64,000 nucleotides of DNA from G020344215 sp039586575 (GTDB lineage Bacteria > Gemmatimonadota > Gemmatimonadetes > Palauibacterales > KS3-K002), in NCBI GenBank assembly GCA_039586575.1, contig JBDHKD010000017.1, positions 1-64,000 of the forward strand. Reading direction: 5' to 3'. The notes beneath the pieces are model-generated. The model was not told where the DNA came from and searched no databases. It saw only the letters and a program-made list of their open reading frames with translations. The translations under genes and the position numbers were made by a program. Within the stretch, counting starts at the first letter, position 1. Each line of letters starts with the position of its first letter. Of the stretch, positions 18,152-26,968 are shown one piece after another.

Positions 18152-18967
18152 TCAGACACCCTCCTCAGGTGACTCTTGTGCCAACGGCGCTCCCGTCAGC
18201 ACCAGCTTCCCCAGCTTCCAGAGTTCCCACTGGAGCCCGGCGTCCCGCGAGTAACCCCAGCGCTCGCTCCACATGATCTCGGTCAGCCGCCCGCTCTCAT
18301 CCCCGTCACTCACGAACATCTGAAAGCCGAAGACCGCGCCGACGAACGGCTGCGACTCCGGCAGCCCCACCCAGGGAACGCGCATCTCGAAGGTCCAGCC
18401 ACCCTCAACGCCTCGGGAGACGAGCAGCGCGCCATCGATCGGACCATGGTAGTCGTATGCGAGCCGCATGACGGGATACGGCGGTTGGCCGTCGCCCACT
18501 ATGTGAGCGTACACCCAACTATCGTCCGGCTGCCAACTCGAGCCACCGGGCGCCGTGCCACCGTAGCTCAGCGGGTGGTTGTCGTTCCGAAAATCGAACA
18601 CGAAGTTCACGCGATCGCTGGTCCAGGCGGCGCCCACCGCAAAGCAATCATCGGCGAACCTTCCCGCTGCGTAGAGATAGAGCGAATCCCAGACGAAATG
18701 GATCGCTCCGCTCAGATCGGCGTTTCCATCGTAGAGCGCGCTGTCGGTCAGCAGGTGACTGGCAGAGTCCAGGGTGATCGCGGGCAGGTTCTCCCACTCG
18801 GAGAGTTCGCCGTCGATCGTCAGCCCCAGAGTCAACGCCGGTGCCACGGCGACACGTGGTCTTTCATGCCGCTGCGGCCCGGCCAGCGCCGAGGTCAGCG
18901 CGTAGGCGAGCAAGGCGACGACCGGCCCGGTCCAGACCGAGCTAGCGGACCTGTAGTGCCACCACAC
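18152..18967 (-). CDS. CBM9/DOMON-like carbohydrate-binding exported protein
   Basis: A 271-residue protein with an N-terminal signal/anchor (WTGPVVALLAYALTSALAG). The body resembles a CBM9-like sugar-binding sandwich: LTIDGELSEWENLPAITLDS at the start is the hallmark (I-D-G-x-L-x-E-W). Middle and C-terminal strands include FVWDSLYLYAAGRFAD, WTFEMRVPWVGLP and FGFQMFVSDGDE. Its start overlaps the upstream metalloprotease-like gene by 26 bases, and the glycosidase follows two bases after its stop. This suggests it helps capture the sugar for that enzyme, though the two may act in different compartments. Confidence 0.75.
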   Translation of the reverse strand: MWWHYRSASSVWTGPVVALLAYALTSALAGPQRHERPRVAVAPALTLGLTIDGELSEWENLPAITLDSASHLLTDSALYDGNADLSGAIHFVWDSLYLYAAGRFADDCFAVGAAWTSDRVNFVFDFRNDNHPLSYGGTAPGGSSWQPDDSWVYAHIVGDGQPPYPVMRLAYDYHGPIDGALLVSRGVEGGWTFEMRVPWVGLPESQPFVGAVFGFQMFVSDGDESGRLTEIMWSERWGYSRDAGLQWELWKLGKLVLTGAPLAQESPEEGV

Positions 18968-20957
18968 GACGCTCGAATCGTCCTTCCAATCCGATCACAT
19001 AGATACGATGATCACCCACGGGAGGCTCGAAACGAACCCGGTAAACGCCGGGCTCTTCCTCGGTCATCATCAACAGCTCGGGCCCGATCACGGTCGCGAC
19101 CGGAAGTCCGGCACCTTCCACCACCCGGCCCATCCGATCCCGCACCCGCGCCTCGAGGGTCAGGAGCTGGCCGGCCTGCACGCCGATGCGCGAGGGCACC
19201 TCGATCCAGCCACGCGGCTCCGAGTAGACCGGTATCGCCGCTTCGAGCACCTCGACACTATCCATCCCGGGCAGCTCGGCGGTGACGTGTACCGTATCGA
19301 GTCCCGGCTTCAGCCCCTCGTCCAGCACGGCGCTGTAGCGGCCGTCTTCGAGTTCGCGCAATTCCAGCTCGCGACCGCCAACCCGGGCGGTGACTCGGGA
19401 ATCCCGCGCGCCCACGTCGCGGGCAACACGAATCGTTATGCCGAGTGGGGTGCCGACGCTGGTGAGCAGCCGGCTCTCAGCCTCTATGCGCCACGGCGAG
19501 CGGCGCTCGATAACGACCCTACGTGGCACGAACACGAGACCGGCGGCATCGGCGTTCAGTGACAGAGAGTGGCGGCCCACGCCCAATTCCGACACAGCGA
19601 AGGCGAAGCGGCCGGGCTCACGCTCAGCGAGGGCGAGGCTATCCTCTCCGCTCGTCGCAGACAATGTGGCGTCCGCGATGAGCGGGCCGGGCTCGCCGAA
19701 GCGCGCCTCCCGCGCCTCGGCCCACAGGATCCCCTGACCGGTTCCGGCGACCGTGGCCGTATAAGTGACTATCCGGCTCGGGGCAGCCAGATCACCCATG
19801 CCCAGCGGCACGATCTCCACCGCGCCGTCACCCACCGTGAGCGAGGTGGGTTCGCCGTCCCGAGCGAGTTTCAGCCAACCCGCGTAGTAGGTCCCCTCGA
19901 ACAACGTGCCGCCGTCGAAATCCGTGTGCTCATACGTCCGGCGCTCCAGCGCGATTGGCTCGTCCGCTATCTGCGCCGACGGCGGCCGCGCACCCTCGGC
20001 GGAGACCACCGGTAGGTAGACCCGTTCGTTCGCGCGGCTCAGGAAGATCCGCTCGTACAGCGGTCGCGGGCCACGCACCCGCGCGCCGGGAACGACCACC
20101 CGGCCGTAGCGCAGTCGCAGCCAGGCTTCCGGCGGCGTGCGCTGTAAGATCCAGCCGTAGTAGACCAGCTGCATCGCCCACGGATAGGTCGCCCTGTTCG
20201 CACGCTCCCGCTCAGCGTAATTTATCATCTCGTCATCATTATAGTGCGGGAGGAAGGCGCCCGGTCGCTCCGCAAGCAGCGTCGGCATGTTGCGGCTCAT
20301 CTCGTCCGAGTTGAGAAAACCGTCCGGCATGCCGCTCATCGAAAACATGTCGTCGATGTTGTGGAGCACCTCGTGGATCATGATCTGCGAGATACGGCCG
20401 GGATCCCAGGCGAAGACGCCGATCGAGTTGTAGCCGGCGTCGCCCAAGAAGTGGCCATCGGGTCCGACAGCACCGCCGCCGTAGGCGAGCGACGCGCCCT
20501 CGGGGTTCGCATCGTTCCAGGCGTAGAGCGCGATCACCTCGTCGAACTCGTAGTCGAGCATGCCGAGGCGGACCAGTTCGTCTTCGATGTCCTCACGCCC
20601 CAGGTAGTAACGGCCGGGAGCGACTTCGGAGATCTCGGCGAGCGCTAGCTCGCGGTCGATCTGCAAGAGCGAGATGCGGAAATCCACCGCATCGCCGACC
20701 GCGGTGCGGTAGAACTCGACGAACTCGAGCACCTCCTCGTGCACACGCTCGAGTTGCGCGTGCGTCAGGGTCTGTGAGAACGAGCGGGTGTAGAGAACGA
20801 TCAGAACGTCGAGCTGCCGTAGCTCGACTGAGGTACTCCGCGGCTGCTCGGCGGCCTGCGCGTACGCAGTCGGTGTCGGCAACCCGAGCGCTTGGGGGCC
20901 CAAGGCGATCGCGGCGAGTGCAGTTAGACGGCAGAGATGTGTTCCGAACCGGTCCAT
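18942..20957 (-). CDS. Exported HExxH metalloprotease-like multidomain protein
   Basis: A 671-residue exported protein. With the ATG at 20957 the first residues form a signal peptide (LTALAAIALGPQALGLPTPT); an upstream GTG at 20999 is also possible. Residues about 40-230 include IHEVLHNIDD, a zinc-type HExxH motif with His195, Glu196 and His199 and a nearby Asp, which suggests a metallopeptidase. I do not recognise a named family. The remainder, about 350-671, is a run of immunoglobulin-like beta domains (VTARVGGRELELRELEDGRY, then LTLEARVRDRMGRVVEG). It is transcribed divergently from galK and overlaps the CBM9-like gene. Confidence 0.6.
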   Translation of the reverse strand: MDRFGTHLCRLTALAAIALGPQALGLPTPTAYAQAAEQPRSTSVELRQLDVLIVLYTRSFSQTLTHAQLERVHEEVLEFVEFYRTAVGDAVDFRISLLQIDRELALAEISEVAPGRYYLGREDIEDELVRLGMLDYEFDEVIALYAWNDANPEGASLAYGGGAVGPDGHFLGDAGYNSIGVFAWDPGRISQIMIHEVLHNIDDMFSMSGMPDGFLNSDEMSRNMPTLLAERPGAFLPHYNDDEMINYAERERANRATYPWAMQLVYYGWILQRTPPEAWLRLRYGRVVVPGARVRGPRPLYERIFLSRANERVYLPVVSAEGARPPSAQIADEPIALERRTYEHTDFDGGTLFEGTYYAGWLKLARDGEPTSLTVGDGAVEIVPLGMGDLAAPSRIVTYTATVAGTGQGILWAEAREARFGEPGPLIADATLSATSGEDSLALAEREPGRFAFAVSELGVGRHSLSLNADAAGLVFVPRRVVIERRSPWRIEAESRLLTSVGTPLGITIRVARDVGARDSRVTARVGGRELELRELEDGRYSAVLDEGLKPGLDTVHVTAELPGMDSVEVLEAAIPVYSEPRGWIEVPSRIGVQAGQLLTLEARVRDRMGRVVEGAGLPVATVIGPELLMMTEEEPGVYRVRFEPPVGDHRIYVIGLEGRFERRVVALQVR

Positions 20958-21026
20958 AGCCCACGAGGTGAAGGGGCGCGGGGAGTACCGACCGATCACG
21001 TTCGAGAGTAGAGTGGTGCCGCAACC

Positions 21027-22220
21027 ATGTCAACGACAGACCCTGCTAGAGAGCAATCACCGCTGGACCTGGCTCGCGTAGCCTTCGAGCGGGCGTTCGG
21101 GAGCCGGCCCGAGTTCCTGAGCCGGGCGCCGGGCCGCGTGAACCTCATCGGCGGCCACGTCGACTACAACGAAGGGCTCGTACTACCGGTCGCCGTCGAT
21201 CTCGAGGTCGCGGTCGCCTTCCGGTCGCGAGACGACCGCCACGTCCGCATCTATTCCGACAGGTTCGATGAGATGGCGGAGTTCGACATCGCCGAGCTCA
21301 CACCCGGCTCGCTCACCGGCTGGACCGCCTACCCCGCCGGTGTCGCCTGGGCCATCGCGCAGACCGGTCTACCGGTGGCCGGGCTCGACGCGGCCCTCGT
21401 CGGCAATCTGCCTATCGGCGGCGGCCTTTCCTCTTCGGCCGCCGTCGAGGTCGCTTTCGCCGCCGCCTTGCGCCAGGTCTCGGGACTGGACCTCCCCGAG
21501 CTCAAGCTCGCTCAGCTCGGCCAGACCGCGGAGAACCAGTACGTCGGCGTGCGTTGCGGTATCATGGACCAGGTCACGGCCGCCTGCGCACAACCCGGCA
21601 AAGCCCTACTGCTGGACTGCCGCTCGCTGGGGATCCGCCACGTTCCACTGCCATCCGCGATGCGCATCGTGGTTCTCTGTAGCGGCGTCCAGCGTGAGCT
21701 GCGCGATTCGGAGTACAACAAGCGGCGCCGCGAGTGCGAGGAGGCGCTGAGCCGCCTGAACGCCGTCGACGACGACATCCGCTCGCTGCGCGATGTCGAG
21801 CCGGAGCAGCTCGTATCTCTGCTCCGCCACCTGCCGCCGCCTCTCGATCGCCGCACCCGCCACGTGGTCGGCGAGATCGAGCGGGTCCAGCTCGCCGCCT
21901 CGGCGCTCGACCACGGTGAGACCGAGCGGTTCGGCGAGCTGATGTTCGCCTCACACCGCTCGCTGCGCGACGACTACCAGGTCAGCTCGGAAGAGCTCGA
22001 TGGGCTCGTCGAGCTGGCAAGACAAGCGCCCGGCGTGATTGGTGCGCGCCTCACCGGCGCCGGTTTCGGCGGCTGTACGGTGAACATCGTGACCGCAGCG
22101 CTGGTCGAGGACTTCCTGAGCTACGTTGGCGAGAACTACCACAGGCTCTACGGGCTCGAGGCCGAAGAGTACATCACCGACGCGTCGCGGGGCGTCACCG
22201 TAGAAAAGGTCGGCTGGTAG
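21027..22220 (+). CDS. galK: Galactokinase
   Basis: A 397-residue GHMP kinase; galactokinase makes galactose-1-phosphate with ATP, the first step of the Leloir pathway. All GHMP motifs are present: the galactokinase signature GRVNLIGGHVDYNEG (36-50), the ATP loop PIGGGLSSSAAVEVA, and the C-terminal GARLTGAGFGGCTVNI. One departure is visible: the usual Glu of G-E-H (Glu43 in the human enzyme, a sugar-hydroxyl ligand) is Gly43, while His44 and Asp46 are kept. This may alter sugar choice, so a related sugar 1-kinase is possible. No other Leloir genes are nearby. Confidence 0.88.
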   Translation: MSTTDPAREQSPLDLARVAFERAFGSRPEFLSRAPGRVNLIGGHVDYNEGLVLPVAVDLEVAVAFRSRDDRHVRIYSDRFDEMAEFDIAELTPGSLTGWTAYPAGVAWAIAQTGLPVAGLDAALVGNLPIGGGLSSSAAVEVAFAAALRQVSGLDLPELKLAQLGQTAENQYVGVRCGIMDQVTAACAQPGKALLLDCRSLGIRHVPLPSAMRIVVLCSGVQRELRDSEYNKRRRECEEALSRLNAVDDDIRSLRDVEPEQLVSLLRHLPPPLDRRTRHVVGEIERVQLAASALDHGETERFGELMFASHRSLRDDYQVSSEELDGLVELARQAPGVIGARLTGAGFGGCTVNIVTAALVEDFLSYVGENYHRLYGLEAEEYITDASRGVTVEKVGW

Positions 22221-22319
22221 CCCGGGAACCCGGCGCCGTTTTCCCGCATTCTTAGAACGTAGGCGCGCCGCAGCCGCGACTTTGCGACGCACCGTGCCGA
22301 CTTCTATCTTGCGAATCCA

Positions 22320-23354
22320 ATGTCTGACTTTCCGGTTCGTTTCCAGGAGGCTCTAGGCTCTGGCGCCGCCCTCGTGCACGCCCCCGGCACCAGCGAACCC
22401 GTGCAAGCCTTCGCGCGCTCGGTGGCGGCAGGGCTCAGCGATGACCCCAAGTGGCTGCACTGCCGGTTCCTCTACGACGCGGAGGGGAGTCGGCTGTTCG
22501 AGGAGATCACCCGCCAACCCGAGTACTATCCGACGCGCAGCGAGGCGGCGATCCTCGAGCAGCACGCCGCCACGATCCGCCGGATCACGGGACCGGTCAC
22601 TCTGGTCGAGCTGGGCTCCGGCTACTCGGTGAAGACGGAATATCTCCTGTCCGCCTATTCGGAGGGCGGCGCCGAGGTGCTCTATGTCCCGGTGGACGTG
22701 AGTGTCAGCGCGCTGCGCGAGGCGAGTCGCTCCATCGCCGACAGCTTTCCCGAGGTCCAGTTCACCGGCATCAACGGCCCCTATCCCAGCGCCTTCCCCG
22801 TGCTGCGCCAGCTTTCACCGCAGATGGTCATATTCCTGGGCAGCACGATCGGCAACTTCAATCCCGCCGAGGCCACGGCCTTCTGGCGTGCCGTCGCCGG
22901 CCACTTGCCGGCGGGTGACTTCTTCTTGCTCGGTGTCGATCTCCTGAAGGACGTCGGCGTGCTCGAGGCGGCATACAACGACGCCGCCGGGTTCACCGCA
23001 CGATTCGTCAAGAACTACTTCACACGTATCAATCGCGAGCTTGGCGCTAATGTCGACCTCGATTCGATCGATTACGTCGGTGAGTGGAATGCCGACCTGA
23101 GGCGCATGGATATCGCCGTGCGTTTCACCTCCGATCAAGAAGTCTACGTCGCACCCCTCGACCAGAGGTTTTCGGTCAAGCGCGGCGAGCGGATCTTGGT
23201 GGAAATCAGTAGGAAGTTCCGCCTCCCCGAGCTCGCCGACGAACTCTCCGTGTACGGCTTCGCGGTCCGGCGCGCGTTTGCCGACGACAAACGCTGGTTC
23301 GCCCTCCTGCTGCTCGAGCGCGTCGAGGACAGCCTGATCCGCCCCCATGTATGA
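22320..23354 (+). CDS. egtD: L-histidine N-alpha-methyltransferase (EgtD)
   Basis: A 344-residue SAM-dependent enzyme that trimethylates the amino group of L-histidine to hercynine. Recognisable family blocks are WLHCRFLYDAEGSRLFEEIT, EYYPTRSEAAIL, the SAM-binding VELGSGYSVKTEYLL, and FLGSTIGNFNP. The length fits EgtD (about 320-340). Its 3' end overlaps the start of the metallopterin/cysteine-desulfurase fusion gene, which would perform the next step, sulfur insertion. No EgtB-type iron enzyme or rhodanese-type synthase is visible in the window. Confidence 0.92.
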   Translation: MSDFPVRFQEALGSGAALVHAPGTSEPVQAFARSVAAGLSDDPKWLHCRFLYDAEGSRLFEEITRQPEYYPTRSEAAILEQHAATIRRITGPVTLVELGSGYSVKTEYLLSAYSEGGAEVLYVPVDVSVSALREASRSIADSFPEVQFTGINGPYPSAFPVLRQLSPQMVIFLGSTIGNFNPAEATAFWRAVAGHLPAGDFFLLGVDLLKDVGVLEAAYNDAAGFTARFVKNYFTRINRELGANVDLDSIDYVGEWNADLRRMDIAVRFTSDQEVYVAPLDQRFSVKRGERILVEISRKFRLPELADELSVYGFAVRRAFADDKRWFALLLLERVEDSLIRPHV

Positions 23355-26300
23355 GGCCACCATGAGCCGCCGTGATGCGGCGGCCAGTCCTCACATCGAA
23401 GAGAAGAACGGCCTCTGCGGTATCTGCCCGGCCGGCTGCTGGGTGACCATCACCCTTGAGCACGGGCAAATGAAGAGCGTGAGGCCACAGGACCACCCGC
23501 TGGGTATGATCTGCACCAACGGGTTCCATTCGGCGGAGATCGTCCACGACCCCGACCGCCTCGGATACCCGTTACGCCGCGTTGGCCCCAAGGGCACCTA
23601 CGAGTTCGAGCGTATCTCCTGGGATGACGCGTTCGAGATCATCGTCGACAAGCTGCAGAGCTTGAAGGCGGCATACGGCCCCGAATCGGCAGCCATTTAC
23701 ACGGGCCGTGGCAGCTTCGAGCTCGCGCTCTGCGACGTGTTCCAGCCGGCGGGTGTCGCCATCTCGTCCGCCTCCAGCGTCCTCTTCCCGTTCGGCTCGC
23801 CCAACACGCTGGGGGTTGGCGCACTCTGTTATGTGTCGTTCGCAATGATCGCGCCCCATGTCACCTTCGGCGAGTACTACCAGACGACCGATCACGACAT
23901 CGAGAACGCCGAGCTGATAGTAATCTGGGGCGCCAACCCGGCCACCGATTCGCCGCCGCTGGCCCACGAGCAGATCAAGCGTGCGGTGCTGCGCGGCGCC
24001 CAGGTCATCTGCATCGACCCGCAGCGTAACCACACCGCCCGCGAGGTAGGCGCCGAGTGGATCCCCATCCGGCCCGGCACCGACGGCGCGCTCGCACTCG
24101 GCATGATCAATGCGCTCATCGAGGAGGAGCTCTTCGATGAGGACTTCGCGCACAATTGGACCGTCGGGTTCGAGGCGCTGAAGAGCTACGTGCAACACTT
24201 CCGGCCCGAGGTCGTCGAGGACATCACCGGCGTGTCGGCGGAGAAGGTCGTCGACCTGGGCCGCCGCATCGCCCGCGCCCGCGGCGCCTGCCCGATCATG
24301 TACACCGGGCTCGAGTACTCTGACAGCGGTGTCCAGGCCATTCGCGCCGTATTCACCCTCTGGGCATTGGCAGGCCAACTCGACGTGCCGGGCGGCCTGA
24401 CCATCCGCATGCGCGAGAACCAGTTCCCGGTCAATCGCGCCGGCCTCATCCCCAACCCCGACCCGAAGAAGGCGTTGGGCCGCGACCGCTTCCCGGTGTA
24501 CAGCACGTACAGAGGCGAGTCGCACGCGATCGCGCTACCGGACTCGGTGCTCAAGGGTGAGCCTTACAGAATCCGCGCGTTGACGATACTGGGAGGCTCC
24601 ATCATCACCGCGTGGCCTAACCCGGCCATCTGGCGTGAAACGCTGGGCGCCCTCGACTTCCTGGTCAGCATCAACCGCCACCACACGGCCGACTCGGCCT
24701 ACGCGGATATCGTTCTGCCGGCTACCACGATGTACGAGATCACCTCGTACATGACCTACGGGCCGATCTTCAAGATCCGCGAGAAAGTCATCGATCCCGT
24801 CGGCGAGGCCAGGAACGACTACCTGATACTGACCGAATTGGCCGAGCGTCTGGGCTACGGCGCCGCCTATCCGCGCAGCGAGGAGGACTTGCTACGCTAC
24901 GTGCTCGACGGCTCCGGGTTCACCCTCGAAGAAATCCGCGCCGCCGGCGGCGAGGTGCAGATCCCTACCGTGATGATGAGTTACAAGAAGTGGGAGAAGG
25001 GGATGCTGCGCGAGGATGGGCGACCCGGCTTCCGGACGCCTTCCGGCAAGTTCGAGATCGCCTCTACCATCCTGGAAGAGAACGGCTACGACGCGTTGCC
25101 CGTCTACACCGAGCCGGGAGAAGGGCCGCTAGCCCAGCCGGCGCTGGCCGAGCGCTATCCTCTCGTCTTCAACTCGGGAACACGGATCTTCGCCGACTTC
25201 CGATCCCAACATCACGGCGTGCCGGGGCTCAGCCGTAGAGCGCCCGTGCCACAGGTGACGATGAACATCCGGGACGCCGAGCAGCGTGGCATCAAGAACG
25301 GCGACTGGGTCTGGGTGGTAAGCCCGCGCGGCAGAGTACGGTACCAGGCGCGGGTCACCGCCGAGATCGTTGAAGGCGCGATCGACGCCAACATGGGGGG
25401 CGGCGGACCGCTTGGTCCAGAGGAATGGCAGGATTGCAACGTCAACGACCTGACCGACCTCAGCCGCTACGACCCCATCTCGGGCTTTCCCGTCTACAAG
25501 GCGTTGCTGTGCGACGTGGTGAAAGCCGAGGGCTCGAGCGGCGGCCGCCTGACGACCGAGTCGGAAAGCGAGGCGGTGGTCGAGCTCTCCAGGCCGGCCC
25601 GGCCACAGCGCCAGGTCTACCTGGACCACAACGCCACCACGGCCGTCGACCCCGAGGTGCTGGAGGTCATGCTGCCCTTCCTGCGGAACGCATACGGCAA
25701 TCCGTCCAGCATCCACAGCCGCGGAACTGAAGCGCGTGACGCGGTGGAGTCCGCACGTCGTGTGATCGCTCAGGCGCTGAACTGCACGGCCCGGCGTGTC
25801 GTGTTCACCGGCGGCGGGTCGGAGTCGGACAACCTGGCCATCAAGGGAGTGGCTTTCGCCAAGCGCAACGCAGGCAACCACATTATCACGTCGACCGTCG
25901 AGCACCCGGCAGTGCTGAAGACCTGTGAGTCGCTGCAAACGTTCGGCTTCGATATCACCTACCTCGAGGTGGACGCGGCGGGGATGGTCGACCCGGCGGC
26001 CCTGGCCGAGGCAATCACCGACCGGACCGTTCTTGCCAGCGTGATGATGGCGAACAGCGAGGTCGGCACGGTCAACCCCATCCTGGAGCTCGCACGCGCC
26101 GCAGGCCACCGTGGCGTCTTATTCCATACCGATGCCGTGCAGGGTCTGGGCAAGCTGCCCATCGATGTGGAGGAGCTGGGCGTCGATCTGCTCTCGATCT
26201 CGAGCCACAAGATCCACGGGCCGAAGGGTGTGGGTGCGCTTTACGTGCGGCAGGGCGTCGAGCTGTCGCCCCTCGTTCATGGCGGTGGTCAGGAGCACAG

Positions 26301-26772
26301 AGTTCGGGCCGGTACCGAGAACGTCCCCGGGATCGTCGGCTTCGGCAAAGCCTGCGAGCTGGCCGTGCGCCGGCTGAACCAAGGGGAGATGGAGCGGGTG
26401 CGCGGGCTTCGCGACAAGCTGGAGGCGGGGATCCGCGAGCTCGTTCCCGGGGCGAAGCTGAACGGTCACCCGACGGAGCGGCTGCCCAACACGCTCAACA
26501 TGACGCTCCCGGAGATGCGCGGCGAGTCGCTGGTCTTCTTTCTCGACCGGCACGGTGTGTTCTTCTCGTCCGGCTCCGCCTGCAGGTCGGGTAACCCCGA
26601 CCCGTCGCACGTGCTCGTGGCTATGGGCCTCAGCGACGAGGATGCCCACTGCACCATCCGTATGACGCTGGGCGTGGGCACCACGGGGGAAGACATCGAC
26701 TATGTCGTCGAGCACCTGGGCGAAGTGATCGGCGACCGGCAGAGCAGCGTGCGGTTTGTCGGCTGCAGGTAG
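23347..26772 (+). CDS. Metallopterin-dependent ergothioneine synthase: molybdopterin enzyme fused to cysteine desulfurase
   Basis: One uninterrupted 1141-residue frame. Residues about 18-735 are a bis-pterin Mo/W oxidoreductase of the acetylene-hydratase/DMSO-reductase superfamily, with a [4Fe-4S] motif at Cys24, Cys27, Cys31 and Cys56. GALCYVSF (Cys161) is a candidate metal ligand, and a C-terminal pterin-binding domain follows. Residues about 755-1135 are a NifS/IscS desulfurase starting YLDHNATT, with PLP Lys955 (SSHKIHGPKG) and catalytic Cys1079 (SGSACRSG). This architecture matches the ergothioneine synthase described from Caldithrix abyssi, which moves cysteine sulfur onto hercynine without oxygen. 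Overlap with egtD supports this. ATG 23362 is an alternative start. Confidence 0.88.
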   Translation: MYEATMSRRDAAASPHIEEKNGLCGICPAGCWVTITLEHGQMKSVRPQDHPLGMICTNGFHSAEIVHDPDRLGYPLRRVGPKGTYEFERISWDDAFEIIVDKLQSLKAAYGPESAAIYTGRGSFELALCDVFQPAGVAISSASSVLFPFGSPNTLGVGALCYVSFAMIAPHVTFGEYYQTTDHDIENAELIVIWGANPATDSPPLAHEQIKRAVLRGAQVICIDPQRNHTAREVGAEWIPIRPGTDGALALGMINALIEEELFDEDFAHNWTVGFEALKSYVQHFRPEVVEDITGVSAEKVVDLGRRIARARGACPIMYTGLEYSDSGVQAIRAVFTLWALAGQLDVPGGLTIRMRENQFPVNRAGLIPNPDPKKALGRDRFPVYSTYRGESHAIALPDSVLKGEPYRIRALTILGGSIITAWPNPAIWRETLGALDFLVSINRHHTADSAYADIVLPATTMYEITSYMTYGPIFKIREKVIDPVGEARNDYLILTELAERLGYGAAYPRSEEDLLRYVLDGSGFTLEEIRAAGGEVQIPTVMMSYKKWEKGMLREDGRPGFRTPSGKFEIASTILEENGYDALPVYTEPGEGPLAQPALAERYPLVFNSGTRIFADFRSQHHGVPGLSRRAPVPQVTMNIRDAEQRGIKNGDWVWVVSPRGRVRYQARVTAEIVEGAIDANMGGGGPLGPEEWQDCNVNDLTDLSRYDPISGFPVYKALLCDVVKAEGSSGGRLTTESESEAVVELSRPARPQRQVYLDHNATTAVDPEVLEVMLPFLRNAYGNPSSIHSRGTEARDAVESARRVIAQALNCTARRVVFTGGGSESDNLAIKGVAFAKRNAGNHIITSTVEHPAVLKTCESLQTFGFDITYLEVDAAGMVDPAALAEAITDRTVLASVMMANSEVGTVNPILELARAAGHRGVLFHTDAVQGLGKLPIDVEELGVDLLSISSHKIHGPKGVGALYVRQGVELSPLVHGGGQEHRVRAGTENVPGIVGFGKACELAVRRLNQGEMERVRGLRDKLEAGIRELVPGAKLNGHPTERLPNTLNMTLPEMRGESLVFFLDRHGVFFSSGSACRSGNPDPSHVLVAMGLSDEDAHCTIRMTLGVGTTGEDIDYVVEHLGEVIGDRQSSVRFVGCR

Positions 26773-26830
26773 ACGGATTGATCGGATCCCGCCTCGACTG
26801 ACGGAGTCGCACAACCAGGAGCTCGCCAGC

Positions 26831-26968
26831 ATGAACGCTCAGCACCACATCGCCCGGCGCGCTCAGATCGTTTGCCTCGCCCTACTGCTTGCCCCGCCCA
26901 CTCGCTGCCGAGCCTGGACCTTCTGGTCGGCGAGTGGAAGCGGCGGATCGGGGTGGCGACTAGGCTAG
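26831..26968 (+). pseudogene. Possible remnant of an exported DUF1579-like gene
   Basis: An ATG at 26831 begins a signal-peptide-like stretch (ARRAQIVCLALLLAPP). Shortly after, a neighbouring frame reads SLPSLDLLVGEWKRR, which resembles the usual start of DUF1579 proteins just after their signal peptide. The frame breaks between the two and nothing recognisable follows before the convergent gene at 26965. I read it as a short broken remnant; chance similarity is possible. Confidence 0.25.
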
